Made by a program: the position numbers and the translations under genes
In this document: positions 15,835 through 23,508 of the stretch, in pieces
Layout: each line of letters begins with the position of its first letter
How positions within the stretch are numbered: the stretch's first letter is position 1
The notes under the pieces: generated by a model
The model's input: the letters and a program-made list of their open reading frames with translations, nothing else
The model's database searches: none
What the model was told of the DNA's origin: nothing
DNA from: Halomonas saccharevitans
GTDB taxonomy: Bacteria > Pseudomonadota > Gammaproteobacteria > Pseudomonadales > Halomonadaceae
Assembly: GCF_900116405.1 (NCBI RefSeq)
Contig: NZ_FPAQ01000035.1
Span: 1-36,189 of the forward strand
DNA length: 36,189 bases
Direction of reading: 5' to 3'

Positions 15835-15934
15835 GTTGGTGGAAGGTCGTTAGCCTGTTCGTGGAGGGTCGTTAGCCTGTTCGTGGAAGGTCCTAGACTG
15901 TCCGTGGAAGGTCCTAGACTGTTCGTGAAACGCC
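15835..15934. repeat. Four tandem 21-22 bp direct repeats plus a partial fifth
   Basis: Units start at 15835, 15857, 15879 and 15900. They share GTTCGTGGAAGGTC and then either GTTAGCCT (units 1-2, 22 bp) or CTAGACT (units 3-4, 21 bp); a partial unit GTTCGTGAAACG begins at 15921. The unit is close to two helical turns, so identical faces recur along one side of the DNA. The array ends about 30 bp before the sugar dehydrogenase start and sits in its probable promoter region. Confidence 0.85.
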
Positions 15935-15964
15935 CGGGATCGCCATCACCGAGGGGAGTACCGC

Positions 15965-17128
15965 ATGTCGCCATCACGCCGGTCGCTGACCATCGCCCTG
16001 CTCACGGGCGCCTGGGTCACTGGAGCCGTAGTCGCCATTCCGGCGGCCGCGGCGGAGGTGATCGCGGAGCACCTCGCCACCGACCACCATGAGCTGCGCC
16101 TGGAGCGCATCGCCACGGGGCTCGAGCATCCCTGGGCGGCGGCCGAGCTGCCGAGCGGGGAATGGCTGGTCACCGAGCGCCCGGGGCGGCTCTCGCGAAT
16201 CGGCACGGACGGCCGCGTGACGCGCCTCGCCGGCGTCCCCGAGGTCGATGCCGCCGGCCAGGGCGGACTCCTGGATGTCGTCCTGCACCCGGACTTTGGC
16301 AGCAAGACGGGCCGCGACTGGGTCTATCTCACCTGGAGCCAGGCGGGCCACGGCGGCCACGCCACCACCCTCTCCCGCGGGCGACTCGAGGGCGACGCCC
16401 TGATGGAGCTGGAGACGCTCTTCACCCAGAACCGCTTCGCTCCGCCACGCCACCACTATGGCTCGCGCCTGGCCTGGCGCGCGGACGGCACCCTGCTGAT
16501 GAGCGTCGGCGAGCGCGGCCGCCCGCCACGCGCTCAGGAAGGCGGCGACCATACCGGCAGCGTCGTGCGCCTCACCGCCGAGGGCGGCGTGCCGGCGGAC
16601 AACCCCTTCGTCGATAATGAGGCCGTCCTCGACGAGATCTTCACCCTGGGCCACCGCAATCCCCAGGGCCTGACCGTGGCGGCGGATGGCAGCGCCTGGA
16701 GCACCGAGCACGGCCCGCGCACCGGCGACGAGCTCAATCGCCTGGTGGCCGGCGAGAACTACGGCTGGCCGGAGGTCAGCCGCGGCAACGACTATGCCAC
16801 CAACCGGCCCATCGGTGTAAACAGCGCCCCGGGCATGCGCGATCCCGTGCACGTCTTCGCCGGCCGTTTCGCCCCCTCGGGCCTCGCCGAGGTGAGCGGC
16901 GACGCCTTCCCCGCCTGGCGTGGCGACCTGCTGGCCGGCGGGCTGCGCAGCGAGCGGCTGGTGCGCCTGTCACTGGACGGCAACAGCGTGGTCGAGCGCG
17001 AGGTGATCCTCGAGGGGCAGATCGGCCGCATCCGCGATGTGCGCCTGGCCCGCGACGGCACCCTCATCCTGGTCACCGACAGCGCCAACGGCGGCCTGTA
17101 TCGGCTGGCCCCCGTTGCGGCCGAGTGA
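15965..17128 (+). CDS. PQQ-dependent aldose sugar dehydrogenase, periplasmic (YliI/soluble GDH family)
   Basis: This 387-residue protein begins with a signal peptide (about residues 1-30, RRSLTIALLTG then AAAA-E). It continues as a six-bladed propeller of the soluble glucose dehydrogenase/Asd family: LEHPWAAAELPSGEWLVTER, QGGLLDVVLHPDF, HHYGSRLAW (H164 or H163 as the catalytic base), LGHRNPQGLTV, STEHGPRTGDELN and GENYGWPEVS. E. coli YliI is 371 residues. It would oxidise aldoses to lactones in the periplasm with PQQ and Ca2+. No PQQ synthesis genes lie in this window. The start has GAGGGGAG upstream. Expression may be influenced by the tandem repeats before it. Confidence 0.9.
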   Translation: MSPSRRSLTIALLTGAWVTGAVVAIPAAAAEVIAEHLATDHHELRLERIATGLEHPWAAAELPSGEWLVTERPGRLSRIGTDGRVTRLAGVPEVDAAGQGGLLDVVLHPDFGSKTGRDWVYLTWSQAGHGGHATTLSRGRLEGDALMELETLFTQNRFAPPRHHYGSRLAWRADGTLLMSVGERGRPPRAQEGGDHTGSVVRLTAEGGVPADNPFVDNEAVLDEIFTLGHRNPQGLTVAADGSAWSTEHGPRTGDELNRLVAGENYGWPEVSRGNDYATNRPIGVNSAPGMRDPVHVFAGRFAPSGLAEVSGDAFPAWRGDLLAGGLRSERLVRLSLDGNSVVEREVILEGQIGRIRDVRLARDGTLILVTDSANGGLYRLAPVAAE

Positions 17129-17132
17129 CGAC

Positions 17133-17151
17133 GGCGCGCCCAAGGCGCGCC
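17133..17151 (+). terminator. Hairpin after the sugar dehydrogenase gene
   Basis: GGCGCGCC (17133-17140) is repeated, self-complementary, at 17144-17151 around CAA. It lies 4 bp after the stop codon with only a weak T-containing tail (CTTCACA). Confidence 0.55.
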
Positions 17152-17526
17152 CTTCACAACCTCTCCCCCCTGCCCCTCCCGAAACGCCTGCCGCTGCCCC
17201 GCCGATCGGGCTTTGCGCCACGGAACCCACGCCGGCATGCGACCAAAGTGGTGTCGGCGTCGAACACATCCGGGGGATTTTTTTGCTAGGCTCAAAGCCC
17301 TCCTTCCGCCCGCTTCGGCACCGTCAGGGCTAATCTAGCTTAGTCTGACACGGGTTTTTATTTGAATGGCCATTCAAATACCGCTAGGGTAGTGCCACCT
17401 CTTCGTCGCCTGATGCCGCGGTCAACGGTACCGCATGGCACAGTTACGTCTTAATTTTGCGTCACTTCACTCGACCCTTCGGCCCTTCCCGCCGAACCGA
17501 CGGGAAGCCGAAATAAGGCAGAGCCA
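17152..17526. other. proV upstream region
   Basis: There is no gene in this stretch of about 375 bp. It holds a loose stem (CGCCG with CGGCG around ACCA-AAG-TGGT, about 17230-17262) followed 16 bp later by seven Ts (17279-17285), which may act as a terminator. The palindromic operator and promoter of proV are listed next. Confidence 0.4.
17359..17390 (+). promoter_or_regulatory. 22-bp perfect palindrome overlapping a candidate proV promoter
   Basis: TATTTGAATGG (17359-17369) is followed directly by its exact reverse complement CCATTCAAATA (17370-17380). It covers a possible -35 TTGAAT (17362-17367) and the spacer; a -10-like TAGGGT follows after 17 bp (17385-17390). A perfect, gap-free palindrome over a promoter is typical of TetR-family repressors. 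BetI, the choline-sensing TetR regulator of betaine genes, is the obvious suspect but no regulator gene is adjacent. Confidence 0.6.
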
Positions 17527-18729
17527 ATGAACGAGAATCGAAACGTCAAGATTCGGGTGCGCAACCTGAGCAAGGTCTTCGGCAGTCAGCCCAAGAAGGC
17601 CCTGGAACTGCGCAACCAGGGACAGAAGCGTCCCGAGATCCTCGACAAGACCGGCCAGACTCTGGGCCTGTCGAACATCGACTTCGATGTCTACGAGGGT
17701 GAACTCCTGGTGATCATGGGGCTGTCCGGGTCCGGCAAGTCGACCCTGATTCGCTGCCTCAACCGCCTGATCGAGCCCACCGAGGGCGAGATCGTCATCG
17801 ACGGCGAGGATATTCCTCAGCTGGATGACAAGGCGCTGCTCGAGTGCCGGCGTCGCCACTTCTCCATGGTGTTCCAGAACTTCGCCCTCTTCCCGCACCG
17901 CACGGTGCAGCAGAACGCCGAATTCGGCCTCGAGATCCGCGGCATCGAGCCCGCCAAACGGGCCGATATCGCCCAGAAGGCGCTCAAGCAGGTCGGCCTC
18001 GAGGGCTGGGCGGATGCCTTCCCCAACCAGCTTTCCGGCGGCATGCAGCAGCGCGTGGGCCTGGCCCGGGCACTGGCCAACGACTCCACCGTGCTGCTGA
18101 TGGACGAGGCCTTCTCGGCCCTCGATCCGCTGATCCGCGGCGACATGCAGCAGGAGCTGCTCGAGCTGCAGCACCGCATGCAAAAGACCACGGTGTTCAT
18201 CACCCACGACCTGGACGAGGCGCTGAACATCGGCGATCGCATCATCCTGCTCAAGGATGGCGAGATCGTGCAGATCGGCACGCCGGAGGAGATCCTCACC
18301 AATCCGGCCGACGAGTACGTCGAGCGCTTCATCGAGGGCGTCGACATGTCGAAGATCCTCACCGCCGAGCACGCCATGCGTCCGGTACGGGCCACCGCCC
18401 GCGAGGATGACGGCCCGCGCACCACGCTGCGCAAGATGAGTGAGCACGGCCTGGATTCCATCTACGTGACCGGCCGCGACCGCACCCTGCTGGGCCTGGT
18501 GGAAGTCGATGCCCTCGAGCAGGCCGCCCACCAGGGCAAGGATCACATCCGCGAACTGATGACCCAGGACTTCCGCAGCGTCGGTCCCGAGGAGCCCCTG
18601 CACAACCTCTTCGCCATGTTCAGCGAGAAGAGTTTCCCGATCGCCGTGGTGGATGCCGAGAAGCGCCTGCAGGGCGTGGTGGTCAAGGGCGCCGTCCTCG
18701 ATGAACTGGCACAGGCAGGAGACAAGTAA
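17527..18729 (+). CDS. proV: Glycine betaine/proline ABC transporter ATP-binding protein (ProV/OpuAA type)
   Basis: This 400-residue ATPase has Walker A GLSGSGKST (65-73), Q-loop Gln117 in VFQNFALFPHR, signature LSGGMQQRVGLARAL (169-183) and Walker B LLMDEAFSALD (190-200). Two CBS repeats follow (about 275-395: MRPVRATAREDD and LMTQDFRSVGPEEPLHNLF). In OpuA the tandem CBS senses ionic strength through the membrane surface, so this importer is probably osmotically gated. The length matches E. coli ProV (400). The stop overlaps the proW start (TAATG), showing translational coupling. It energises uptake of betaine or related compatible solutes at the inner membrane. Confidence 0.96.
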   Translation: MNENRNVKIRVRNLSKVFGSQPKKALELRNQGQKRPEILDKTGQTLGLSNIDFDVYEGELLVIMGLSGSGKSTLIRCLNRLIEPTEGEIVIDGEDIPQLDDKALLECRRRHFSMVFQNFALFPHRTVQQNAEFGLEIRGIEPAKRADIAQKALKQVGLEGWADAFPNQLSGGMQQRVGLARALANDSTVLLMDEAFSALDPLIRGDMQQELLELQHRMQKTTVFITHDLDEALNIGDRIILLKDGEIVQIGTPEEILTNPADEYVERFIEGVDMSKILTAEHAMRPVRATAREDDGPRTTLRKMSEHGLDSIYVTGRDRTLLGLVEVDALEQAAHQGKDHIRELMTQDFRSVGPEEPLHNLFAMFSEKSFPIAVVDAEKRLQGVVVKGAVLDELAQAGDK

Positions 18730-19568
18730 TGGCTATCGAAATCCCGAGCATCCCGCTGGGCCAGTGGATCGAAGGCGGTCTCGACTGGCTGACCACTGAA
18801 TATTCCGGCGTGACCCGCGGCATCTCGCGGGTCACTCAGACCGGCATCGACGGGCTCAACGACGCCCTGTTCTGGCTGCCGCCCTGGGCGCTGCTGCTGA
18901 TCATCGTCGGCCTGTGCTGGTGGGTCTCGAGCCATCGCCTGGCCATCGGCGCGGCGCTGGGCATGGCACTGATCTGGAACCTCGACCTCTGGGATCCGAT
19001 GATCGAGACCCTGACCCTGGTGGTGATCGCCACCCTGGTCGCGGTGGTCATCGCCCTGCCGGTGGGCATCGCCGCGGCGCTCTCCGAGCGACTCTACCGG
19101 ACGATCATGCCGGTGCTGGACTTCATGCAGACCATGCCGGCGTTCGTCTACCTGATCCCGGCGATCCCGTTCTTCGGCATCGGCTCGGTGTCGGCGATCT
19201 TCGCCACGGTGATCTTCTCCATGCCGCCGGCGATCCGCTTCACGACGCTGGGCATCCGTCAGGTGCCCAAGGACCTGATCGAGGCCGCCGACGCCTACGG
19301 CGCCACTCGCCGCCAGAAGCTGCTGAAGGTCCAGCTGCCGCTCTCGCTGCCGACGGTGATGGCCGGCATCAACCAGACCATCATGCTGGCCCTGTCCATG
19401 GTGGTGATCGCCGCCATGATCGGCGCCGACGGCCTGGGCAGCGAGGTATGGCGCGCCATCCAGCGCCTGCGTCCGGGCGACGGTTTCGAGGCGGGCATCG
19501 CCGTGGTGATACTGGCCATGCTGCTCGACCGCGTGACCCAGTCGCTGCGCAAGGGCCGCAAGTCATAA
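18729..19568 (+). CDS. proW: Glycine betaine/proline ABC transporter permease (ProW type)
   Basis: This 279-residue permease has MetI-type transmembrane segments. Characteristic stretches are LPVGIAAALSERLYRTIMPVLDFMQTMPAFVYLIPAIPFFGIG and the EAA loop LIEAADAYGATRRQKLLKVQLPLSLPTVMAGINQTIMLALSMVVIAAMIGADGLG, each highly typical of ProW. E. coli ProW is 354 residues with a long N-terminal tail; this shorter one keeps a soluble N-terminus of about 50 residues. It starts inside the proV stop and precedes proX after about 100 bp with a hairpin. Confidence 0.96.
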   Translation: MAIEIPSIPLGQWIEGGLDWLTTEYSGVTRGISRVTQTGIDGLNDALFWLPPWALLLIIVGLCWWVSSHRLAIGAALGMALIWNLDLWDPMIETLTLVVIATLVAVVIALPVGIAAALSERLYRTIMPVLDFMQTMPAFVYLIPAIPFFGIGSVSAIFATVIFSMPPAIRFTTLGIRQVPKDLIEAADAYGATRRQKLLKVQLPLSLPTVMAGINQTIMLALSMVVIAAMIGADGLGSEVWRAIQRLRPGDGFEAGIAVVILAMLLDRVTQSLRKGRKS

Positions 19569-19599
19569 GCTGACACCACGACCTACTACCTATGTCGTA

Positions 19600-19634
19600 G
19601 AGGCGCGTCCTTGAAACGCTAGGGATCGCGCCTC
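19600..19634 (+). promoter_or_regulatory. Intercistronic hairpin between proW and proX
   Basis: GAGGCGCG (19600-19607) pairs with CGCGCCTC (19627-19634); TCC and GGA can extend inward across a bulge. It sits in a 102-bp gap of an otherwise tight operon. It may stabilise or process the mRNA so that the binding protein is made in excess. No T-run follows. Confidence 0.5.
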
Positions 19635-19670
19635 AGGTAATCCGTTACACACGCGAAAGAAGGACAATAG

Positions 19671-20549
19671 ATGACTCAGCAACCGCTTAACCGTCGTATC
19701 CGTGCCGCCAGCCTTGCCCTGATCGCCGGTGCCGGCCTCACCGCCGGCACTGCTCAGGCCCAGGACAAAGGTACCGTCGAGCTGGCCTACGTCGAGTGGT
19801 CCTCCGAAGTCGCCTCCACCAATGTGGTCCGTGCCGTGCTGGAACAGGCCGGCTACGAGGTCGATATCACCTCGCTCTCCGCCGCCGCCATGTGGCAGGC
19901 CGTCTCCACGGGTGATGCCGACGCCATCGTCGCCGCCTGGCTGCCGACCACCCACGCCGACTACCTCGAGCGGGTTGGCGACAAGGTCGTCGACCTGGGC
20001 CCCAACCTCAATGGCACCAAGCTGGGCCTGGTCGTGCCGGCCTACACCGACGTCGACTCCATCGCCGAGCTCGATGCCAACGCCGACACCTTCGACGGGA
20101 CCATCACCGGCATCGATCCGGGCGCCGGCCTGATGAGCCTCACCGAGAAGGTCGTCGAGCAGTACGATTTCGAAGAGATGGACCTGCAGAGCGGCAGCGG
20201 CGCTACCATGACCGCGGCCCTGGACAGCGCCATCAAGAACGAGCAGGACATCGTGGTCACCGCCTGGACGCCGCACTGGATGTTCGCCCGTTGGGACCTC
20301 AAGTACCTCGAGGACCCCAAGGACGTCTACGGCGGCGCCGAGCAGATCCACACCATCACCCGCCAAGGCCTCGAGGAGGAGATGCCGGAGGCCTACGCCA
20401 TCCTGGACGCCTTCGAGTGGACCCCCGAGCAGATGGGCGAGGTCATGCTGATGAACCAGTCAGGCGATGCCGAGCCCTACGAGAACGCCAAGCAGTGGGT
20501 CGAGGAGAACCAGGACGTGGTGCAGGAGTGGCTGCCGGCGGAGAGCTGA
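19671..20549 (+). CDS. proX: Glycine betaine/proline-binding periplasmic protein (ProX/OpuAC type)
   Basis: This 292-residue protein starts with a signal peptide (RRIRAASLALIAGAGLTAGTAQA-QD, cut near residue 30). It is an OpuAC-type binding protein: VELAYVEWSSEVASTNVVRAVLEQAGYEV, AAMWQAVSTGDADAIVAAWLPTTHADY and VVTAWTPHWMFARWDLKYLEDPK contain the Trp and Tyr residues that build the aromatic cage for quaternary ammonium ligands. It delivers substrate to ProW from the periplasm. GAAGGA lies about 7 nt before the start. A strong terminator ends the operon. Confidence 0.96.
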   Translation: MTQQPLNRRIRAASLALIAGAGLTAGTAQAQDKGTVELAYVEWSSEVASTNVVRAVLEQAGYEVDITSLSAAAMWQAVSTGDADAIVAAWLPTTHADYLERVGDKVVDLGPNLNGTKLGLVVPAYTDVDSIAELDANADTFDGTITGIDPGAGLMSLTEKVVEQYDFEEMDLQSGSGATMTAALDSAIKNEQDIVVTAWTPHWMFARWDLKYLEDPKDVYGGAEQIHTITRQGLEEEMPEAYAILDAFEWTPEQMGEVMLMNQSGDAEPYENAKQWVEENQDVVQEWLPAES

Positions 20550-20588
20550 TACGCCGCCGAGCCATCCCATCACCGCGCTGATGGTCGA

Positions 20589-20620
20589 GGGGAGAGTCCG
20601 ACAGGGCTCTCCCCTTTCTT
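20589..20620 (+). terminator. Intrinsic terminator of proVWX
   Basis: GGGGAGAG (20589-20596) pairs with CTCTCCCC (20607-20614) around a 10-nt loop and is followed by TTTCTTTTGCTTC. This is a standard stem and T-tract 39 bp after the proX stop. Confidence 0.9.
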
Positions 20621-20657
20621 TTGCTTCTTCGCAGACCAGCGTGATGTGCGTGAGGTT

Positions 20658-20700
20658 CGTAGGAGCGCTGCTTGCAGCGCGATCCGCCGCGCAGCGGTGA
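20658..20700. repeat. REP-like palindromic element
   Basis: CGTAGGAGCGCTGC followed by TTGCAGCGCGATCCGC has the form of the GTAGGAGC-type REP elements scattered through pseudomonad and halomonad intergenic DNA. GCGCTGC (20665-20671) pairs with GCAGCGC (20674-20680). A second imperfect CCGCCGCGCAGCGG segment follows. Copy number elsewhere in the genome cannot be seen. Confidence 0.6.
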
Positions 20701-20854
20701 CGAGTAGCATGCCGTTGCCAGGGGTATGTCATCGGCAGGACGTCTGGCGACGCTCATCGCCCTGCCAGCCGGGCTCCCACCCCCCTCTGTTCAGGTCCCC
20801 GCTCTCCTGTCATCGAGCGTGTCCCGGCAAAGTGCGGTGAACCCGAAAAAAGGG

Positions 20855-20888
20855 AAAGGGGGAGAGTTCGAGAGAACTCTCCCCCTTT
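20855..20888. terminator. Perfect 15-bp hairpin with no adjacent gene
   Basis: AAAGGGGGAGAGTTC (20855-20869) pairs perfectly with GAACTCTCCCCCTTT (20874-20888) around GAGA. On the minus strand the stem is followed by CCCTTTTTTCGGG, so it could end a minus-strand transcript; on the plus strand it is followed by ACTTTGG. It lies in DNA with no supported gene on either strand. Confidence 0.75.
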
Positions 20889-21222
20889 ACTTTGGAACTA
20901 CCTCTGGGACTGCCTCTGGAACTGAACCCGGGGCCGAGGATCTTCCACCACGCCGCCCAGCCGACGCCGAGGCCCCTGGCGTCACGCCATCGAGTCCCTG
21001 CGCATGCTCGTCATTACCCCACGGTTATCAGCCGCCCTGCTATTGATTAAAATACGCTATTGGATGCCCAATTTGTCGCGTTTCGCATACGCTTAATGCG
21101 CTGATGGTGTAGGGTGTGCGCCGATTGACGGCAAGATACGTTGAAAGCGGCCCATGCCCCAACACCCTTGACCGTCCACACTTGACGTGGCAACAGCCGA
21201 CCCCATCAGAAGGAGCTCAGGC
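20889..21222. other. Upstream region of the usp-BCCT operon
   Basis: No gene is seen. The AT-rich stretch TATTGATTAAAATACGC (about 21041-21057) probably holds the promoter. A small dyad CGCAT (21084-21088) and ATGCG (21096-21100) lies just downstream. The transcript leader would be over 120 nt, long enough for regulation. Confidence 0.35.
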
Positions 21223-21651
21223 ATGTTCAAGAAAATCATGGTACCCGTCGATCTGGCCCACCTCGACGTGATCGAGCCATCGCTGAAGATCGTCGCCGAC
21301 CAGGCAAAGCACTACGACGCAGAAGTCTGTTACGTCGGCGTCACGGCGACCACGCCCGGCTCAGTGGCTCGGACACCGGAAGAGTTCACCCAGAAGCTGG
21401 AGGCCTTCGCCCAGGAGCGCGCCAAGGTCCACGGCCAGCCGGTCAGCACCCACACCATCGTCAGCCCCGATCCCATCGCCGACCTCGACGACGATCTCAT
21501 CGAGGCCATCGACAAGGTAGGCGCCGACCTGGTGGTCATGCCGACCCATCCCCCCAAGCATGCGGATGTGATCATGCCCTCTCACGGTGGCAAGGTCGCG
21601 ACGCACACCAAGGCATCGGTGTTCCTGGTTCGCCCGGGGGCCGGCAAGTAA
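21223..21651 (+). CDS. Universal stress protein (UspA/TeaD-like), partner of the BCCT carrier
   Basis: This 142-residue UspA-fold protein begins MFKKIMVPVDLAHLD and ends with SHGGKVATHTKASVFLVR. The latter is a divergent form of the G-x2-G-x9-G(S/T) nucleotide site, so ATP binding is uncertain but possible. The start is taken at ATG 21223 because AGGAG lies 7-8 nt before it; an ATG 36 nt upstream has no such site. The gene is 51 bp before a BCCT transporter. In Halomonas elongata a Usp (TeaD) is encoded with the TeaABC ectoine importer and modulates it; a similar role for the BCCT carrier is inferred. Confidence 0.88.
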   Translation: MFKKIMVPVDLAHLDVIEPSLKIVADQAKHYDAEVCYVGVTATTPGSVARTPEEFTQKLEAFAQERAKVHGQPVSTHTIVSPDPIADLDDDLIEAIDKVGADLVVMPTHPPKHADVIMPSHGGKVATHTKASVFLVRPGAGK

Positions 21652-21702
21652 CCCCGTCGAGAATAGACCTACACCCATCGATAACCGCAAGGGAGACGTC
21701 TA

Positions 21703-23376
21703 GTGGCTAAACAACCCAACGACGGCAAACCCAAGGTGCCGGAGGATACCGGCTCCGAGGGGATTCCGGCGCCCGAGGGCGCGGCCAACCTGATCGATAC
21801 CGACTATGTGATCGGTCAGGACAACATCACCGCATCACCGCTGGGGATCAACGTGGACCTGCACGGCAAGGTCTTCCTCTTCTCCTCGCTGGTGATCCTG
21901 TTCTTCGTGATCGCGACGCTGGCCCTCCAGGACCAGATGGAACCGATCTTCAACGCCATGTTCAGCTTCCTGACCACGAAACTGAGCTGGGTCTTCCTGC
22001 TGGGCGCCAACGTCTTCGTGCTGCTGGCGATCGTGTTGATCTTCACGCCCCTGGCCAAGGTCCGCATCGGCGGCGCCAACGCCACGCCCGACTTCAGCTA
22101 TCTGGGCTGGTTCGCGATGCTGTTCGCCGCCGGCATGGGCATTGGCCTGATGTTCTACGGCGTTTCGGAGCCGCTGACGCACTTCGGCACTGCCATGGGC
22201 GGCATCTCCGTGGAAGACGGGGTCCGCACGGACTGGGCGCCGCTGGGCGCCGCCGCAGGCGACCAGGCCGCCGCCATCGACCTTTCCATGTCGGCCACCA
22301 TCTTCCACTGGGGCCTGCACCCTTGGGGCGCCTACGCCATCGTCGGCCTGTCGCTGGCGATCTTCTCTTACAACAAGGGCCTGCCGCTGACCATGCGCTC
22401 GATCTTCTACCCGATCCTCGGGGAGCGCGTATGGGGCTGGCCTGGCCACCTGATCGACATCCTGGCGGTCTTCGCCACCCTGTTCGGCCTGACCACCTCG
22501 CTGGGGCTCGGCGCCACCCAGGCGGCCGGGGGCCTGAACTACCTGTTCGGCATCCCCGACACCAACACCACCCTGATCCTGCTGATCATGGGCATCACCG
22601 TCGTCGCGCTGGGCTCGATCATGCTGGGTGTGGACAAGGGCGTGCAGCGCCTCTCACAGCTCAACATGGCGCTGGCCTTCCTGCTGCTGACCTTCGTCAT
22701 CGCCGTGGGCCCGACGCTGATGATCGCCACCGGCGTGCTCGATAGCCTGGTAGGCTACGCGAAGAACCTGCCGGCGCTCTCGATGCCCTTCGGGCGTGAG
22801 GATGCCAACTTCAGCCAGGGCTGGACCGCCTTCTACTGGGCCTGGTGGATTGCCTGGTCGCCCTTCGTCGGCATGTTCATCGCCCGCGTCAGCCGCGGCC
22901 GCACCGTGCGCGAGTTCCTGATCTCCGTGCTGCTGGTGCCGTCGATGGCCTCGGTGGTGTGGATGACCGCCTTCGGTACCACGGCCATCGATCAGGTGGT
23001 CAACCAGGGCATCACCAAGGTGCAGGATGCCGCCCTGGAGCTGCAGCTGTTCACCATGCTCGAGTACCTGCCGCTGACCACCATCACCTCCTTCGTCGGG
23101 ATCGTGCTGGTGATCGTGTTCTTCGTCACGTCCTCCGACTCCGGCTCGCTGGTGATCGACTCCATCACCGCCGGCGGCAAGGTCGATGCGCCCAAGCCGC
23201 AGCGCATCTTCTGGGCGCTGATCGAGGGGGCACTGGCCATCGCACTGCTGCTCGGCGGCGGCCTCGGCGCCCTGCAGACGGCCGCCCTGACCACCGGCCT
23301 GCCCTTCACCCTCGTGCTGCTGGTGGGCTGCTACGGGATCGTCAAGGGCCTGATGAGCGAGCCGCGCGGCAAGTAA
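21703..23376 (+). CDS. BCCT-family betaine/choline/ectoine transporter
   Basis: This 557-residue carrier has 12 predicted membrane helices and the BCCT hallmarks: GWFAMLFAAGMGIGLMFYGVSEP, the tryptophan-rich FHWGLHPWGAYA and the signature WTAFYWAWWIAWSPFVGMFIARVSRG. BCCT proteins take up betaine, choline, ectoine or carnitine by sodium or proton symport. The glycine-rich AAGMGIGLMFYG is typical of Na+-coupled betaine carriers. Translation begins at GTG 21703 with GGGAG 8 nt upstream. The N-terminal 55 residues are soluble and acidic; the C-terminal tail is very short, so BetP-style C-terminal osmosensing is unlikely and regulation may rest with the Usp. Confidence 0.94.
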   Translation: MAKQPNDGKPKVPEDTGSEGIPAPEGAANLIDTDYVIGQDNITASPLGINVDLHGKVFLFSSLVILFFVIATLALQDQMEPIFNAMFSFLTTKLSWVFLLGANVFVLLAIVLIFTPLAKVRIGGANATPDFSYLGWFAMLFAAGMGIGLMFYGVSEPLTHFGTAMGGISVEDGVRTDWAPLGAAAGDQAAAIDLSMSATIFHWGLHPWGAYAIVGLSLAIFSYNKGLPLTMRSIFYPILGERVWGWPGHLIDILAVFATLFGLTTSLGLGATQAAGGLNYLFGIPDTNTTLILLIMGITVVALGSIMLGVDKGVQRLSQLNMALAFLLLTFVIAVGPTLMIATGVLDSLVGYAKNLPALSMPFGREDANFSQGWTAFYWAWWIAWSPFVGMFIARVSRGRTVREFLISVLLVPSMASVVWMTAFGTTAIDQVVNQGITKVQDAALELQLFTMLEYLPLTTITSFVGIVLVIVFFVTSSDSGSLVIDSITAGGKVDAPKPQRIFWALIEGALAIALLLGGGLGALQTAALTTGLPFTLVLLVGCYGIVKGLMSEPRGK

Positions 23377-23430
23377 CGGCCACGCTCATCCCGGCGCACG
23401 GCACCCGTTGCCCGCTGCGTCGGCAAGCCA

Positions 23431-23462
23431 CGAAGAAGGCGGCCCTCGGGCCGCCTTCTTCG
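23431..23462. terminator. Terminator hairpin between BCCT and the convergent exonuclease gene
   Basis: CGAAGAAGGCGGCCC (23431-23445) pairs with GGGCCGCCTTCTTCG (23448-23462). The stem ends in AAGAA/TTCTT, so it can serve both the plus-strand BCCT operon and the minus-strand exonuclease operon. Confidence 0.85.
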
Positions 23463-23508
23463 TGTTGGAATCTCCGGTTCACTCGTGGCGTCGCACGGCC
23501 CGTTCTCG

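Noticed and set aside
15835..15934. Tandem repeats considered as a CRISPR array
   Set aside because: Units are adjacent with no spacers, are 21-22 bp long, and no cas genes are present.
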